Assembly (NCBI GenBank): GCA_014843695.1 | Contig: CM026403.1 | Location: forward strand, 73,424,152 to 73,488,151 | Direction: 5' to 3' | From: Archivesica marissinica | Taxonomy: Eukaryota; Mollusca; Bivalvia; Venerida; Vesicomyidae | DNA: 64,000 nucleotides | In this document: positions 23,753-35,031 of the stretch, piece after piece | Position numbering within the stretch: the first letter of the stretch is position 1 | Layout: each line of letters begins with the position of its first letter | Program-made: the position numbers and the translations under genes | Notes under the pieces: model-generated | Database searches by the model: none | Told to the model about the DNA's origin: nothing | Seen by the model: the letters and a program-made list of their open reading frames with translations, nothing else

Positions 23753-24346
23753 GATTCGGATGAATTCTTCCTTACGTTTTTGCACAGATCAATTAAGAAA
23801 GTTAATAGCCTTGGAACATTGAAACAACATTGAAACAAGCTAATATACTAAAAGTGAACTTATTTAAACAAATCCGATGGCAAAAAGTGCTAAGCCTTCA
23901 GTAACTTAGAAACAATCACTGATTCAGAAATGCACCATTCTTCTCAATCGACTACAGATAACGGCACGTATAAATCAAAGTCCTAACACATCAGCATTCT
24001 CTCCAAGTCAAGAAACGAAATTCTGTAATAATCAGCCCGGCTCCTAACTTCTATATGTCTTCGACATTAGTTCCCAAACAAAATGATGTGATCGTAATTA
24101 GAACCGCTTGAAATTGCATGAAATCGTCAAATTGCCAAACAGTGGGGGAAAAATAGACGCCCAAGTGTTCACTGCTGCACACTAATGCTAGGAATACGCA
24201 TAAAGCATAATTACATTAAGCCCAAATCAAAACTGTCTCCATCAAAGTATATCATGAATTTTATGTTACCTTTTTCACTACAAGTTATGACCTCTTTTTA
24301 GACAATCGTAATAAGTAAAGGGAAGGTATTATTAATTTATTAACAT
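23753..24346. other. Intergenic, nothing recognised
   Basis: AT-rich unique sequence with no supported gene. Confidence 0.5.
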
Positions 24347-24411
24347 TGGCAATTCTGGGAGACATGTTGGCAATTCTAGGAGACATGTTGGCAATTCTGG
24401 GAGACATGTTA
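24347..24411. repeat. 21-bp tandem triplication
   Basis: Three copies of TTGGCAATTCTGGGAGACAT plus G. In-frame repetition makes a short periodic ORF, considered an artefact. Confidence 0.88.
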
Positions 24412-24487
24412 AGTATAATTCAGATACTTATATCATGTGATACAAATAGATTTCTGTTTAATCAAGCTTTTATTTTTAAAAAACAAC

Positions 24488-24925
24488 CCCTCGAACCCAC
24501 AACCCAAAACTTGCAACACCTCGAACCCACAACCCAAAACTTGCAACACCTCGAACCCACAACCCAAAACTTGCAACACCTCGAACCCACAACTTGCAAC
24601 ACCTCGAACTTAGCAACCCCTCAAACCCACAACACTAAACTTGCAACACCTCAAATTTAGCAACCCCTCAAACCCACAACTTGCAACACCTCAAACTTAG
24701 CAACCCCTCAAACCCACAACACTAAACTTGCAACACCTCAAATTTAGCAACCCCTCAAACCCAAAACTAGCAACACCTCAAACTTAGCAACCCCTCAAAC
24801 CCTAAATTTGCAACACCTCAAACTTAGCAAACCCTCAAACCCTAAATTTGCAACACCTCAAACTTAGCAACCCCTCAAACCCTAAACTTGCAACACCTCG
24901 AACTTAGCAACCCCTCAAAGTTGCA
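24488..24925. repeat. A/C-rich minisatellite, 30-bp and about 17-bp units
   Basis: Mixed units of CCTCGAACCCACAACCCAAA plus ACTTGCAACA (30 bp) and shorter CCTCAAACTTAGCAACC units. G is almost absent from the plus strand, giving strong strand asymmetry. Confidence 0.88.
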
Positions 24926-24936
24926 GAAAAGTCTTT

Positions 24937-25172
24937 TGTTTGTTTGTTTGTGTATGGGTATCGCACCAACAGCTTATGGGTCATGTGGCGACTCTCCAGC
25001 TATTACTGGTGGAGGAAGAGGTGCCCCTCCGAGTGGGCCCTGGGTAGAACCATCGACCATCAGCAAGCCAGCTGGATAGATTCCTCATTGAGAGAATTCG
25101 ATACACCCAGTGGGAGTGATTTGAAGTCAATGACAATAACCACTTGGCAAACGGAGGCCCGCTGCAGTAAAA
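24937..25172 (+). mobile_element. SINE-like dispersed repeat, family 4, copy 1
   Basis: It shares TCGCACCA, CTCTCCAGCTATTA, TGGTGGAG, TGCCCCTCCGAG, GTAGAACCA, AGCCAGCTGGATA and CACCCAGTG in the same order with 26765-27030. I recognise this as resembling a widespread molluscan SINE (from memory, not checked). A 77-codon frame within it is not a gene. Confidence 0.7.
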
Positions 25173-25195
25173 TCTAGATTAGTCGTTCTGATCGC

Positions 25196-25732
25196 CAGAA
25201 TGAACCACTTAGGCCTATGGCCTGCGTGGTTAAGCCAGAATGATCTACTTAGGCCTATGGCCTGCGTGGTTAAGCCAGAATGAACCACTTAGGCCTATGG
25301 CCTGCGTGGTTAAGCCAGAATGAACTACTTAGGCCTATGGCCTGCGTGGTTAAGCCAGAACGAACTACTTAGGCCTGCGTGGTTAAGCCAGAATGAACTA
25401 CTTAGGCCTATGGCCTGCGTGGTTAAGCCAGAATGATCTACTTAGGCCTATGGCCTGCGTGGTTAAGCCAGAATGAACTACTTAGGCCTATGGCCTGCGT
25501 GGTTAAGCCAGAACGAACTACTTAGGCCTGCGTGGTTAAGCCAGAATGAACTACTTAGGCCTATGGCCTGCGTGGTTAAGCCAGAATGAACTACTTAGGC
25601 ATATGGCCTGCGTGGTTAAGCCAGAACGAACTACTTAGGCCTGCGTGGTTAAGCCAGAATGAACTACTTAGGCCTATGGCCTGCGTGGTTAAGCCAGAAT
25701 GAACCACTTAGGCCTATGGCCTAAGTGTCAGA
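25196..25732. repeat. Minisatellite, 40-bp unit with 33-bp variants, about 13 copies
   Basis: The unit contains AGAATGAACTACTTAGGCCT and ATGGCCTGCGTGGTTAAGCC. Several 33-bp units lack ATGGCCT, consistent with slippage between the two GGCCT repeats in each unit. These short units all carry the AGAACGAACT variant, so they are copies of one event spread by higher-order duplication. Confidence 0.92.
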
Positions 25733-26764
25733 ACTCCAAACCATGTTTTATTCGCCAATAAACAATGGACAGACAAATAGTATTTCTTAATTCAAGTACA
25801 TTAAACTAGTTGGTAAAATCAACTGAAAAAACTTACAAAGTTAATCAATGCTTCTTCAATCAACCAAACAAAATCATTTTTGATTAATGTCAAACTTATT
25901 AACTGCCATTGAAGAGAGTAAGTATCACAAGATTAACCCAACATGTTCAAACCATTCCTAAGTGCTTCAATTAACCCAAAGCTGCCTTTGTACCATCAAA
26001 ATATAGATCATAACTACATGTATGTACAAAACTGCTACTTCAAATGAATATTGATAGATATGATACAACTTTATCAATACAATCAGGCACATAATCTGAA
26101 CGGTTTATACATGACATACATCTATTTAATTTATTTATCTCCTTTAATCTTTGATTGGATTTAACTATCACTAGGAGTCTTCCAAAGTTCATCTCTAATC
26201 ATGTAACATAAAATGTCGGGCGAAGCCGGTATTTCGGCGATTGCTGATCAAGAATTGTTGCAGCAAATGCTTTCGATGCCATAACTACATCGCTACAGAG
26301 ACTAGATTTGTTTCCGTAATCTAAATAAACACGCGCATAAACTTTTGATTTTAAATTCAAACAATTTTTATCGGGATTTTGCAAGATTAATCGAATTAGC
26401 GTCAGTTGGTATCCACTTTCACTCTAAATAAAAGGGATTTAAAATTGATGACACTTGTGTAAACATCAAAATAGGTGATCTACTAAGTAGGAAAAGCATC
26501 ACTTGTTACAAATAGAGGATTAACTTCATCTGATACTAAATCGGCCTCGACAATATCTTTTGATTTACAGAATTTTTAAGCGCAGACATTTAAACATACT
26601 GATAAACTGAATTGATCCGAGAACAAATATACACTATTTAGGAATGTGAATTTTAATAGTTCCCAAGCCGTTTGAAGTTGTTCTTCTTCACTGTTGATTC
26701 GTATTTATAATTGAAAATATAAAATGTATTATATTTAAATAAACTTTTTATTCCAATGAAAACT
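25733..26764. other. Intergenic, nothing recognised
   Basis: About 1 kb of AT-rich sequence. No ORF of significance, RNA gene or repeat was recognised. Confidence 0.5.
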
Positions 26765-27030
26765 GTTTTGTTTGTTTTCGGGGTTAAAGTCGCACCATTG
26801 CAATACCTTAGGTCATATGGCAACTCTCCAGCTATTATTGGTGGAGAAAGACCCCGGGTGCCCCTCCGAGCAATATGGGCACCCGGGTAGAACCACAGAC
26901 TTTACTGAAGCCAGCTGGATAACTTCATCGCATGAAAGAATTGAACACACCCAGTGAGATTTGGACTTGCAGCGGTGAGGGGCAAGTGATTTGAAGTCGA
27001 CCACCTAAACCTCTCAGCCCGATGGTTTAT
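26765..27030 (+). mobile_element. SINE-like dispersed repeat, family 4, copy 2
   Basis: Longer copy of the element at 24937-25172. It keeps ACTCTCCAGCTATTATTGGT, GCCCCTCCGAGCAATATGG, GAAGCCAGCTGGATAACTTC and GAGGGGCAAGTGATTTGAAG. The small ORFs on both strands are incidental. Confidence 0.7.
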
Positions 27031-27482
27031 ACAGTCGAAAATGAGTTTATGGTCACCTCTATTCAGCAGCCAACATGTATTTTAAGCAGCAAGCTTCCAG
27101 ATTCACAATATGTTGTTTTATTACACTTTTGACCTCTATTAAGCAGCCATCTGTACAAACAGGCGCGTAGTTGCCTTTACGCCACAATGCCCGGGCTTGC
27201 ACATTATATTCAGGAAGTGTTTGTTTTGTTGCTGGATATACAGTAGTAGATGAAAAACTGAACTTTTCTTATGTGTTTGTTAGTGTATAAACTTCCCTTA
27301 AAAGGTGCCAGAGTGTAACATTTGATGTCTAGGTTTCAAAGAATTAGTGGGGAGCATGACCCCAGATCCCCTACCAGGTTCGCACCATCGATGCTCAAAT
27401 TCGCACCTGTGGTGCTTAATAGTTGAAATGGGCGTGCACATCATTTTCAGCTGGCTACGCCGCTGCCTGTGATTCCATAGGC
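27031..27482. other. Intergenic, nothing recognised
   Basis: No supported gene. A 64-codon minus-strand frame at 27298-27492 has no recognisable features. Confidence 0.45.
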
Positions 27483-29022
27483 TTGCTGGCACACTGGCTT
27501 GCTGGCAGACTGGCTTGCTGGCACATTGGTTACTTTACGTAACATAGATATAACCCTAACCTGGCTTGCTGGCACACTGGCTTGCTGGCACACTGGTTAC
27601 TTTACGTAACATAGATATAACCCTAACCTGGCTTGCTGGCACACTGGTTACTTTACGTAACATAGATATAACCCTAACCTGGCTTGCTGGCACACTGGCT
27701 TGCTGGCACACTGGTTACTTTACGTAACATAGATATAACCCTAACCTGGCTTGCTGGCACACTGGTTACTTTACGTAACATAGATATAACCCTAACCTGG
27801 CTTGCTGGCACACTGGCTTGCTGGCACACTGGTTACTTTACGTAACATAGATATAACCCTAACCTGGCTTGCTGGCACACTGGTTACTTTACGTAACATA
27901 GATATAACCCTAACCTGGCTTGCTGGCACACTGGCTTGCTGGCACACTGGTTACTTTACGTAACATAGATATAACCCTAACCTGGCTTGCTGGCACACTG
28001 GCTTGCTGGCACACTGGTTACTTTATGTAACATAGATATAACCCTAACCTGGCTTGCTGGCACACTGGTTACTTTACGTAACATAGATATAACCCTAACC
28101 TGGCTTGATGGCACACTGGTTACTTTACGTAACATAGATATAACCCTAACCTGGCTTGCTGGCACACTGGTTACTTTACGTAACATAGATATAACCCTAA
28201 CCTGGCTTGCTGGCACACTGGTTACCTGGCTTGCTGGCACACTGGCTTGCTGGCACACTGGTTACTTTACGTAACATAGATATAACCCTAACCTGGCTTG
28301 CTGGCACACTGGTTACTTTACGTAACATAGATATAACCCTAACCTGGCTTGCTGGCACACTGGTTATTTAGTAACATAGATAAACCCTAACCTGGCTTGC
28401 TGGCACACTGGTTACTTTACGTAACATAGATATAACCCTAACCTGGCTTGCTGGCACACTGGCTTGCTGGCACACTGGTTACTTTACGTAACATAGATAT
28501 AACCCTAACCTGGCTTGCTGGCACACTGGCTTGCTGGCACACTGGTTACTTTACGTAACATAGATATAACCCTAACCTGGCTTGCTGGCACACTGGTTAC
28601 TTTACGTAACATAGATATAACCCTAACCTGGCTTGCTGGCACACTGGTTACTTTACGTAACATAGATATAACCCTAACCTGGCTTGCTGGCACACTGGCT
28701 TGCTGGCACACTGGTTACTTTACGTAACATAGATATAACCCTAACCTGGCTTGCTGGCACACTGGTTACCTTACGTAACATAGATATAACCCTAACCTGG
28801 CTTGCTGGCACACTGGCTTGCTGGCACACTGGTTACTTTACGTAACATAGATATAACCCTAACCTGGCTTACTGGCACACTGGTTACCTTATGTAACATA
28901 GATATAACCCTAACCTGGCTTACTGGCACACTGGTTACTTTACGTAACATAGATATAACCCTAACCTGGCTTGCTGGCACACTGGTTACTTTACGTAACA
29001 TAGATATAACCCTAACCTGGCT
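27483..29022. repeat. Minisatellite, 51-bp and 67-bp units with telomere-like motif
   Basis: The 51-bp unit is CTGGCTTGCTGGCACA followed by a 35-bp part containing TTTACGTAACATAGATATAA and CCCTAAC. In 67-bp units the first 16 bp is doubled. Between about 27550 and 28000 the two alternate, giving a 118-bp higher-order unit. Each unit carries TAACCCTAACC, resembling the animal telomere repeat, and the palindrome TTACGTAA. ORFs on both strands repeat every 17 residues and are artefacts. Confidence 0.95.
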
Positions 29023-29291
29023 GCTGGTTTTCAATATCTTTCTTATTTAGATTAATAAACATCTTTTGGCAGCAGAACTCATCGGAGGTCACAATGTTTG
29101 GGAGAATTGAGAATAAATGTACACAAAATACGATTAAATACCGTACACAATTTGATCGGTACGCAATATGATTGTTAAATATGGCCAGTGCAATTTACTG
29201 GACAATATTTTTTTAAGGGAGAAGTGTGGCCCCCAGAGGGTGAAATCACTATCACTAGGGCGACTATTTCGGACATGTTTCCCTCTAGGAT

Positions 29292-29519
29292 GAACCCTGG
29301 CTAGTACAGTAGAATTGTCTCCATTCTACTGTACTACCAAAGCATGTAGAGAACCCTGGCTAGTACAGTAGAATTGTCTCCATTCTACTGTACTACCAAA
29401 GCATGTAGAGAACCCTGGCTAGTACAGTAGAATTCTACTGTACTACCAAAGCATGTAGAGAACCCTGGCTAGTACAGTAGAATTGTCTCCATTCTACTGT
29501 ACTACCAAAGCATGTAGAG
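29292..29519. repeat. 59-bp tandem repeat of perfect hairpins, 4 copies
   Basis: Three units carry a perfect 14-bp inverted repeat, TAGTACAGTAGAAT, separated by the 7-base loop TGTCTCC from its reverse complement (29302-29336, 29361-29395 and 29470-29504). In the third unit (29420-29445) the loop is lost together with 2 bp, leaving a perfect 26-bp palindrome. Confidence 0.93.
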
Positions 29520-29769
29520 AAAACAGAATAATATTACTAAACAGCAGACACAACTTTTAGCTACAATGACTATAATGGTTAACCGTTTCAACACTATAGA
29601 CATCTTAATAGGCTTACAAAAAGTGTTGATCCAGATGAGCCGGCTCATGATGAACTGTCTCATCAGGATCTGCTCTTTTTGCCAGTAATATTACTATTTT
29701 TAGACAAAATTCCCCATTTTTACAAATGAACTGGTCCAAATGTAATTTTCTGATTAATTTATTGGTGTA

Positions 29770-29815
29770 AATATATATCATGATAGCGCGTTATACATAG
29801 CAAATTATGGTATGT
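29770..29815. mobile_element. Terminus-like fragment of a DNA element
   Basis: Reverse-complemented, this reads AATTTGCTATGTATAACGCG followed by CTATCATGATA. It matches the sequence at about 33655-33700, suggesting a dispersed element whose ends carry this motif. No target duplication was identified. Confidence 0.4.
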
Positions 29816-29829
29816 ATTTAAATCTGTGT

Positions 29830-30113
29830 CTCCCAATCTAACACCACTCCATGTAACGTTCCTGGTTCAATGAGCTATGAACTACTCCCAATCTAACACC
29901 ACACCATGTAACGTTCCTGGTTCAATGAGCTATGAACTACTCCCAATCTAACACCACACCATGTAACGTTCCTGGTTCAATGAGCTATGAACTACTCACA
30001 ATCTAACACCACACCATGTAACGTTCCTGGTTCAATGAGCTATGAACTACTCCCAATCTAACACCACACCATGTAACGTTCCTGGTTCAATGAGCTATGA
30101 ACTACTCCCAAGC
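29830..30113. repeat. Minisatellite, 55-bp unit, about 5 copies
   Basis: Nearly identical 55-bp units (CTCCCAATCTAACACCACAC, CATGTAACGTTCCTGGTTCA, ATGAGCTATGAACTA). The last copy is followed by unique sequence. Confidence 0.93.
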
Positions 30114-30821
30114 TCGTAATTTCACGACAATTCGACTGTATCAAATCTAGCCATATTTATTTTTCTGATTTCACGCTGTAATTCAGATCACAATGATTAC
30201 AATAACAAACGCAAATCCAATTTAACACTTCATCTGAGATCGGACCATGAAATATTGGTACAGTATCAATTATCGTGCACAACTGCTCAATATTTACAGA
30301 TTTTCTCAGGGACATCACCTATCTATGAAATTTTAATCGTGACAGACACCCAGAAGCTGGAACAAATTCCCCCCCCCCCCCCCCGGTGATGAAGCGATTT
30401 TAACCGGTAATTTTCATACATTGATTTATGGGTAAAAAATAGAAAAGGAATTGATAGGCTTAAGTCATAGTCCACAATCTTTTACGAGCTCATTTAAAAT
30501 TCACGATCCGGTATGGAAATCAGTTCAAATGACTTGCGTTACTAATGATACGCATAAACGCGATATTGATGGGATGTCCAAATGAAAATAGATGATTGGT
30601 AGATAACATACAAAACGTCACCTTATCTGTCCGTATTCAACTTGTCTCAGGATGGGCATTATGCAGAGAACGTAACCCACCCATCTCGGGGAGTGAAATA
30701 GTGCCTAGGATAATGTACAGCCCCATGGATGTTGCATTTAATTACCATGTACCACCGTACACCGAGATTGGAAATCATGAAAATTGTCTTGCATTTCCGC
30801 TTTTTAATAATAGTATATTAA
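30114..30821. other. Intergenic with a poly-C tract
   Basis: No gene. A run of 16 C lies at 30369-30384. A 97-codon frame at 30596-30889 runs into the MITE beginning at 30822 and has no recognised domain. Confidence 0.5.
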
Positions 30822-31052
30822 CCCATTTCATTCTGGATACATTTAAAGGCTTTTGCAAACAACATAGATCCAGATCAGCTGCAGCGTAACACTGCATGCT
30901 GACCAGGATCTATGTTGTTTGCTACATAGCCAAGTGTCTTAGCAAGATCATCTGAATAGTAAACAGCATAGAGCCTGATCAGACGGAACGTTCCGTGGCA
31001 GCTGATCTGGCTCTATGTTCTTTGGAAATACTGTTATCTAGAATGAAATGGG
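30822..31052. mobile_element. piggyBac-type MITE with near-perfect TIRs
   Basis: A 231-bp element flanked by TTAA on both sides (30818-30821 and 31053-31056). Terminal inverted repeats match at 17 of 18 positions: left CCCATTTCATTCTGGATA; right, reverse-complemented, CCCATTTCATTCTAGATA. The interior has alternating GCAAACAACATAGATCC / GGATCTATGTTGTTTGC segments, giving two internal hairpins. Relatives are at 18605-18776 and 19663-19842. There is no coding capacity. Confidence 0.88.
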
Positions 31053-31129
31053 TTAAGCTCTGTCATTAGGAATGGGGATTCTTGTTTTTGGCTGCATCTT
31101 TGTCTGTCTGTGTTCGTACAGTTTGTTTG

Positions 31130-31336
31130 TTAGTTCGGGTTTTACGCCTTTATCAGAACCATTTTGGGCTATATCGCCGACGGGCAGATTACCTAACAAC
31201 ACCTTTCCTGGGCAGGCTCCAGCTGTTAACCAGTATAGACAAGGCCTGAGCGGGGCTAGAACCCGTGACCATCAGCTATGATAGGTTACAGTGGTATACA
31301 AGTCAGCGACCGTAACCACTCGACCACGGAGGTGGA
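31130..31336 (-). mobile_element. tRNA-derived SINE, family 3
   Basis: Minus-strand copy with its tRNA-like head at the right end. It contains CACCTTTCCTGGGCAGGCTC, the B-box region (GGGGCTAGAACCCGTGACC on plus) and the A-box region (CCGTAACCACTCGACCACGG on plus). Copies are at 42690-42955 (intact, plus), 35430-35560 (truncated) and 43226-50352 (split by an array). Confidence 0.85.
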
Positions 31337-31574
31337 CCTGTGTGCATACAGAATAACTCCAAATATTGCTGATGGGTTTCGATGAAACTTTGTGAATAGA
31401 GGGGTGATAAGTAGGTTACACTTAGAAACTTACAGAAACATAGATTGTCAGTTATAATCCCCCCACCCACCTAGTTTTATTGCATTCTGGATGTTTCATT
31501 TTCAGGGACAATCTGCAGACCCGGGCCTTCAGTGCCTTATAGGAGCTATGTGACTGTACAGCATAAATAAATTC

Positions 31575-31690
31575 TGTAAGGAAAAAAAAGAAGAAAAGGA
31601 AAAAAAAGACGGAAAAAAGAAAGAAGAAAAATGAAAAAAATGTAAAAAAATGAAAAGAAAAAAAGATGAAAAGAAAAGAAAAGTATGTTA
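31575..31690. repeat. Purine-rich low-complexity tract
   Basis: Almost pure A/G on the plus strand. The Phe-rich minus-strand ORF through it is compositional. Confidence 0.85.
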
Positions 31691-31837
31691 CACCTATTGT
31701 GGGATACCATTTCTGTAGTTTCATCTTAATTACTTCGCTGACTTGATACCATCCGATGAAGGGGGTCGGTCATTGGTAGCATAAAATGTAATAATATTAT
31801 TGGCTATACAATTTATTTAGCTTGACTGCTCAATTGC

Positions 31838-31912
31838 TCTCTAGAAATCATTCCTGATGGAATCAATCGGGGGGGGGGGGGAGACAAGAGGCAATGTGGA
31901 ATTTAGAGATCT
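31838..31912 (-). mobile_element. SINE family 1 body fragment
   Basis: ATTCCTGATGGAATCAATC, a run of about 13 G, and GAGGCAATGTGGAATTTA match the body of the SINE at 12128-12338. The remainder is absent. Confidence 0.55.
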
Positions 31913-32867
31913 AGGGAGATGTGGTATGTGGTGGTTTTTTGTTATTTCAGGGAGAAGCTTGGTGATGAAATCTAGGGAGATGTGGTGGTTGCTAAATTTC
32001 ATGTCCCAAACTTCACAATACATGACGACTGACACAAAAATAAGATGGTAAATGTTGATAAATCCACTCACGTTTCACTGCGTCCTCACAGTAACAAAAT
32101 CACACGTTTGATTTTAAAGATACATTTTTTTAAATGAGTGATGCAGAAATCAACATCAATATACTGTCAAATTTTATCTTAAAATTACTAACTGCCTACA
32201 AATATTCATCAAATTGACAAGACATGAAACAGAATGAAAAGAAGAAGACACAAAGAAGAAAAGAAGAGAGAAGACATATGATCAATGGAGTATGGAATAT
32301 CTTTATCAATAAATCAGCCATTTAATGATCAATTTATTTTTTAATTTCGAGGCCCTCATGCAGGGTTCACTCAAGCTAGACACAAATGTCTGGGATAAGT
32401 GAGAAAGCGTGTGATTGCGTCATCTAATGGTATTATTTAATAAATTTCAACATAATAGGGTTAAAGTACACAATATGACCACTAAATACAATATTTTACT
32501 GGACAATATTTTATATTGTAATTTTATGGAGTTCAAGTCTACTTCACCCATGTCACCCGCCCTCTACAATGAGGGCAGCCCTGCCTAATGTGTAGCTCAG
32601 TTTATGTAGAGCATAATTTTATATGCATTACTCACTTTCAATTCAATTAAAGTGACACTACCATCAGTGAAAAGGCAAATTTCTACAGTAGGTAATTTCC
32701 TATATTATGGTATAATAAATGTTTTCTCAAAATATTTGATACAGAATCTGAGTATTTTAACTAATAATCAAACGTGGTATATGACATTTGTTGACATAAC
32801 AAAATAGTGTAAATAAGGTCAACACCCATGCGTAATACAACGCGTGTATCCCGAATAACAACATTTA
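31913..32867. other. Intergenic, dispersed-repeat fragments
   Basis: No gene. AGGGAGATGTGGT recurs twice (about 31912-31925 and 31975-31987). The segment near 32470-32515 (TTTACTGGACAATATTTTA) resembles 29195-29215, indicating a dispersed repeat. Confidence 0.5.
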
Positions 32868-33335
32868 TGGTACAGATTTACTTTCTCTTACAACTATATC
32901 CTGGTACAGATTTACTACTATATCCTGGTACAGATTTACTACTATACCCTGGTACAGATTTACTACGATACCCTGGTACAGATTTACTACTATATCCTGG
33001 TACAGATTTACTACTATATCCTGGTACAGATTTACTACTATACCCTGGTACAGATTTACTACTATACCCTGGTACAGATTTACTACTATACCCTGGTACA
33101 GATGTACTACTATACCCTGATACAGATTTACTACTATACCCTGGTACAGATTTACTACTATACCCTGGTACAGATTTACTACTATACCCAGGTACAGATG
33201 TACTACTATATCCTGGTACAGATTTACTACTATACCCTGGTACAGATTTACTACTATACCCTGGTACAGATTTACTACTATACCCTGGTACAGATTTACT
33301 ACTATACCCTGGTACAGATTTACTACTATATCCTG
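32868..33335. repeat. Minisatellite, 24-bp unit, about 19 copies
   Basis: Units of CTACTATACCCTGGTACAGA plus TTTA. Since 24 is divisible by three, ORFs are open on both strands with eight-residue periods (LLLYPGTD on plus, YSSKSVPG on minus). These are judged artefacts because nothing upstream looks coding. Confidence 0.93.
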
Positions 33336-33654
33336 ATCTTTTATGCCTGTACACTAATCTTGGTTTAAGTTATCTCCAACCGACAGCACATACTTAGTAC
33401 ACAGACTTAGTATAGACTCCAATCATAAACAATGGTCAATTCAGGAGCGTAGTTGACCGATACATGAAATTCTGGTTTCACCTTTGAGAGTTTGTGGACC
33501 AAAAAAAACTGTTTTATGTATTGAAAGTTGGTGTTCAAGTTATTTCTGAAGAATTTGTAGTAGCAATGCTGTTTTATATGTAAAAGGCATTTTTGAGGCT
33601 TTTTGCAATGTAATGTCGCTTTAATGCAATAAAGTGTTCATGTTTCATTACTGT
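33336..33654. other. Intergenic, nothing recognised
   Basis: AT-rich sequence with no supported feature. Confidence 0.5.
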
Positions 33655-33773
33655 AAATTGCTATGTATACTGCGCTATCATGTATAACGCGCACCAACTT
33701 TTAGGCACAGAAATCGGTGAAAAACGTAGTTCTGGTGTATACCGAGCACCGTAAAATATCAAAATTTCTCAAG
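33655..33773. mobile_element. Terminus-like fragment of a DNA element
   Basis: AATTGCTATGTATACTGCGC and TATCATGTATAACGCGCACC share the motif seen inverted at 29770-29815. The next array's unit (ACGATATAATCGTGCTC) starts at the end of this segment and may derive from it. Confidence 0.4.
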
Positions 33774-34208
33774 ATACGATATAATCGTGCTCTATGGTAC
33801 GATATAATCGTGCTCCATGGTACGATATAATCGTGCTCCATGGTACGATATAATCGTGCTCTATGGTATGATATAATCGTGCTCTATGATACGATATATC
33901 GTGCTCCATGGTACGATATAATCGTGCTCTATGGTACGATATAATCGTGCTCCATGGTACGATATAATCGTGCTCTATGGTACGATATAATCGTGCTCTA
34001 TGGTACGATATAATCGTGCTCCATGGTACGATATAATCGTGCTCTATGGTACGATATAATCGTGCTCCATGGTACGATATAATCGTGCTCTATGGTACGA
34101 TATAATCGTGCTCTATGGTACGATATAATCGTGCTCTATGGTACGATATAATCGTGCTCTATGGTATGATATAATCGTGCTCTATGGTATGATATAATCG
34201 TGCTCTAT
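33774..34208. repeat. Minisatellite, 23-bp unit, about 19 copies
   Basis: Units of TACGATATAATCGTGCTCTA plus TGG, each with the near-palindrome ACGATATAATCGT. Variation is mainly CTCTATGG versus CTCCATGG. Confidence 0.94.
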
Positions 34209-34384
34209 TTGATAAATCCCTGACGCCTTGCGATTGCCACGAGCATCTGCATACTTGATAATGGAGAGCTTCTCTCTAGCGGTATAGGGGTTTCTGAATT
34301 TTAAGTACTGTGACAATAACTGAGATTTGACAATTCTGAGTGATATATGCTTAACTAATGACAGACACTATGACATTGTATTAA

Positions 34385-35031
34385 CCCATTCCCTCATAGA
34401 AGCACCTCTTGACGCCAATACAACATACATTGACAATGTAGTAGCCAAACCAATGTTCATAATAAAGGCCAGAATCTCATGTAGTCCAAGTAATATCTAT
34501 GGAGGTGGGATAGATATGGCGACTACTTATCCACTGCATGATAGCTAAATGGCTATCGTTTGTATGGAGATATAATAGTATATTAACCTAAATCTCTATG
34601 TAGTCCCAGTAATATCTATGGAGGTGAGATAGACATGGCAACTACTTATCAACTGCATGAGAGCTAAATGGCTATCGTTTGTATGGAGATATAATAGTAT
34701 ATTAACATAAATATGTGTGTGTGTGTTTTACGTTTATTTATCATCGCTACCGGTTGCCCATATGAGCGATGCCTCCTGAAGAGATTAGTCATTTTAGATT
34801 TTGGAGGATAGTGCAAAGATACAGACAGAGACCCATTCCAGAGTCTCCTCTGGTTCTTTTACGTGCACGGTGTACAGCACCGACACGAGACCTCGGTTTA
34901 ACGTCCCATCTGAAAGACTGTTAATTTTATTAGGGTCAGATGGGGGATCGAACCTGCGATCCCTGGATTACCAGTCCAGCGTGCTACCACTGGACTGACT
35001 ACATATCCGTCTGTGTATATGAACGAAAGGG
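34385..35031. mobile_element. Composite piggyBac-type MITE with internal duplication and a SINE
   Basis: The left end TTAA (34381-34384) plus CCCATTCCCTCATAGAAGC matches the MITE at 10593. The right end, reverse-complemented, reads CCCTTTCGTTCATA and is followed by TTCA, probably a mutated TTAA. Internally, about 125 bp is tandemly duplicated (ATCTATGGAGGTGGGATAGA at about 34495 and GGAGGTGAGATAGACATGG at about 34620), and a family-2 SINE (34722-35003) lies just before the right end. Confidence 0.75.
34722..35003 (-). mobile_element. tRNA-derived SINE, family 2, with full tRNA head
   Basis: This is the most complete family-2 copy. On the minus strand the head has an A box (TAGTCCAGTGGTAGCACGC), an anticodon-like stem-loop with loop CTGGTAA (34963-34979; anticodon GGT, Thr-like) and a B box (GGTTCGATCCCCC). 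The body matches 19942-20170. It is nested in the MITE at 34385-35031. Confidence 0.85.

Noticed and set aside
27483..29022. True interstitial telomere
   Set aside because: Only about two CCCTAA-like copies per 51-bp unit, separated by unrelated sequence; noted only as telomere-like.
31452..31724. Phe-rich membrane-like minus-strand ORF
   Set aside because: It results from an A/G-only tract on the plus strand.
32828..33397. 189-residue ORF with LLLYPGTD repeats
   Set aside because: It comes from a 24-bp minisatellite. The non-repeat N-terminus (about 20 residues) has no recognisable feature and the minus strand is equally open.
34722..35003. Functional tRNA-Thr (GGT)
   Set aside because: The anticodon-like stem-loop is convincing but the sequence is joined to a SINE body found at other loci, so it is a SINE head.
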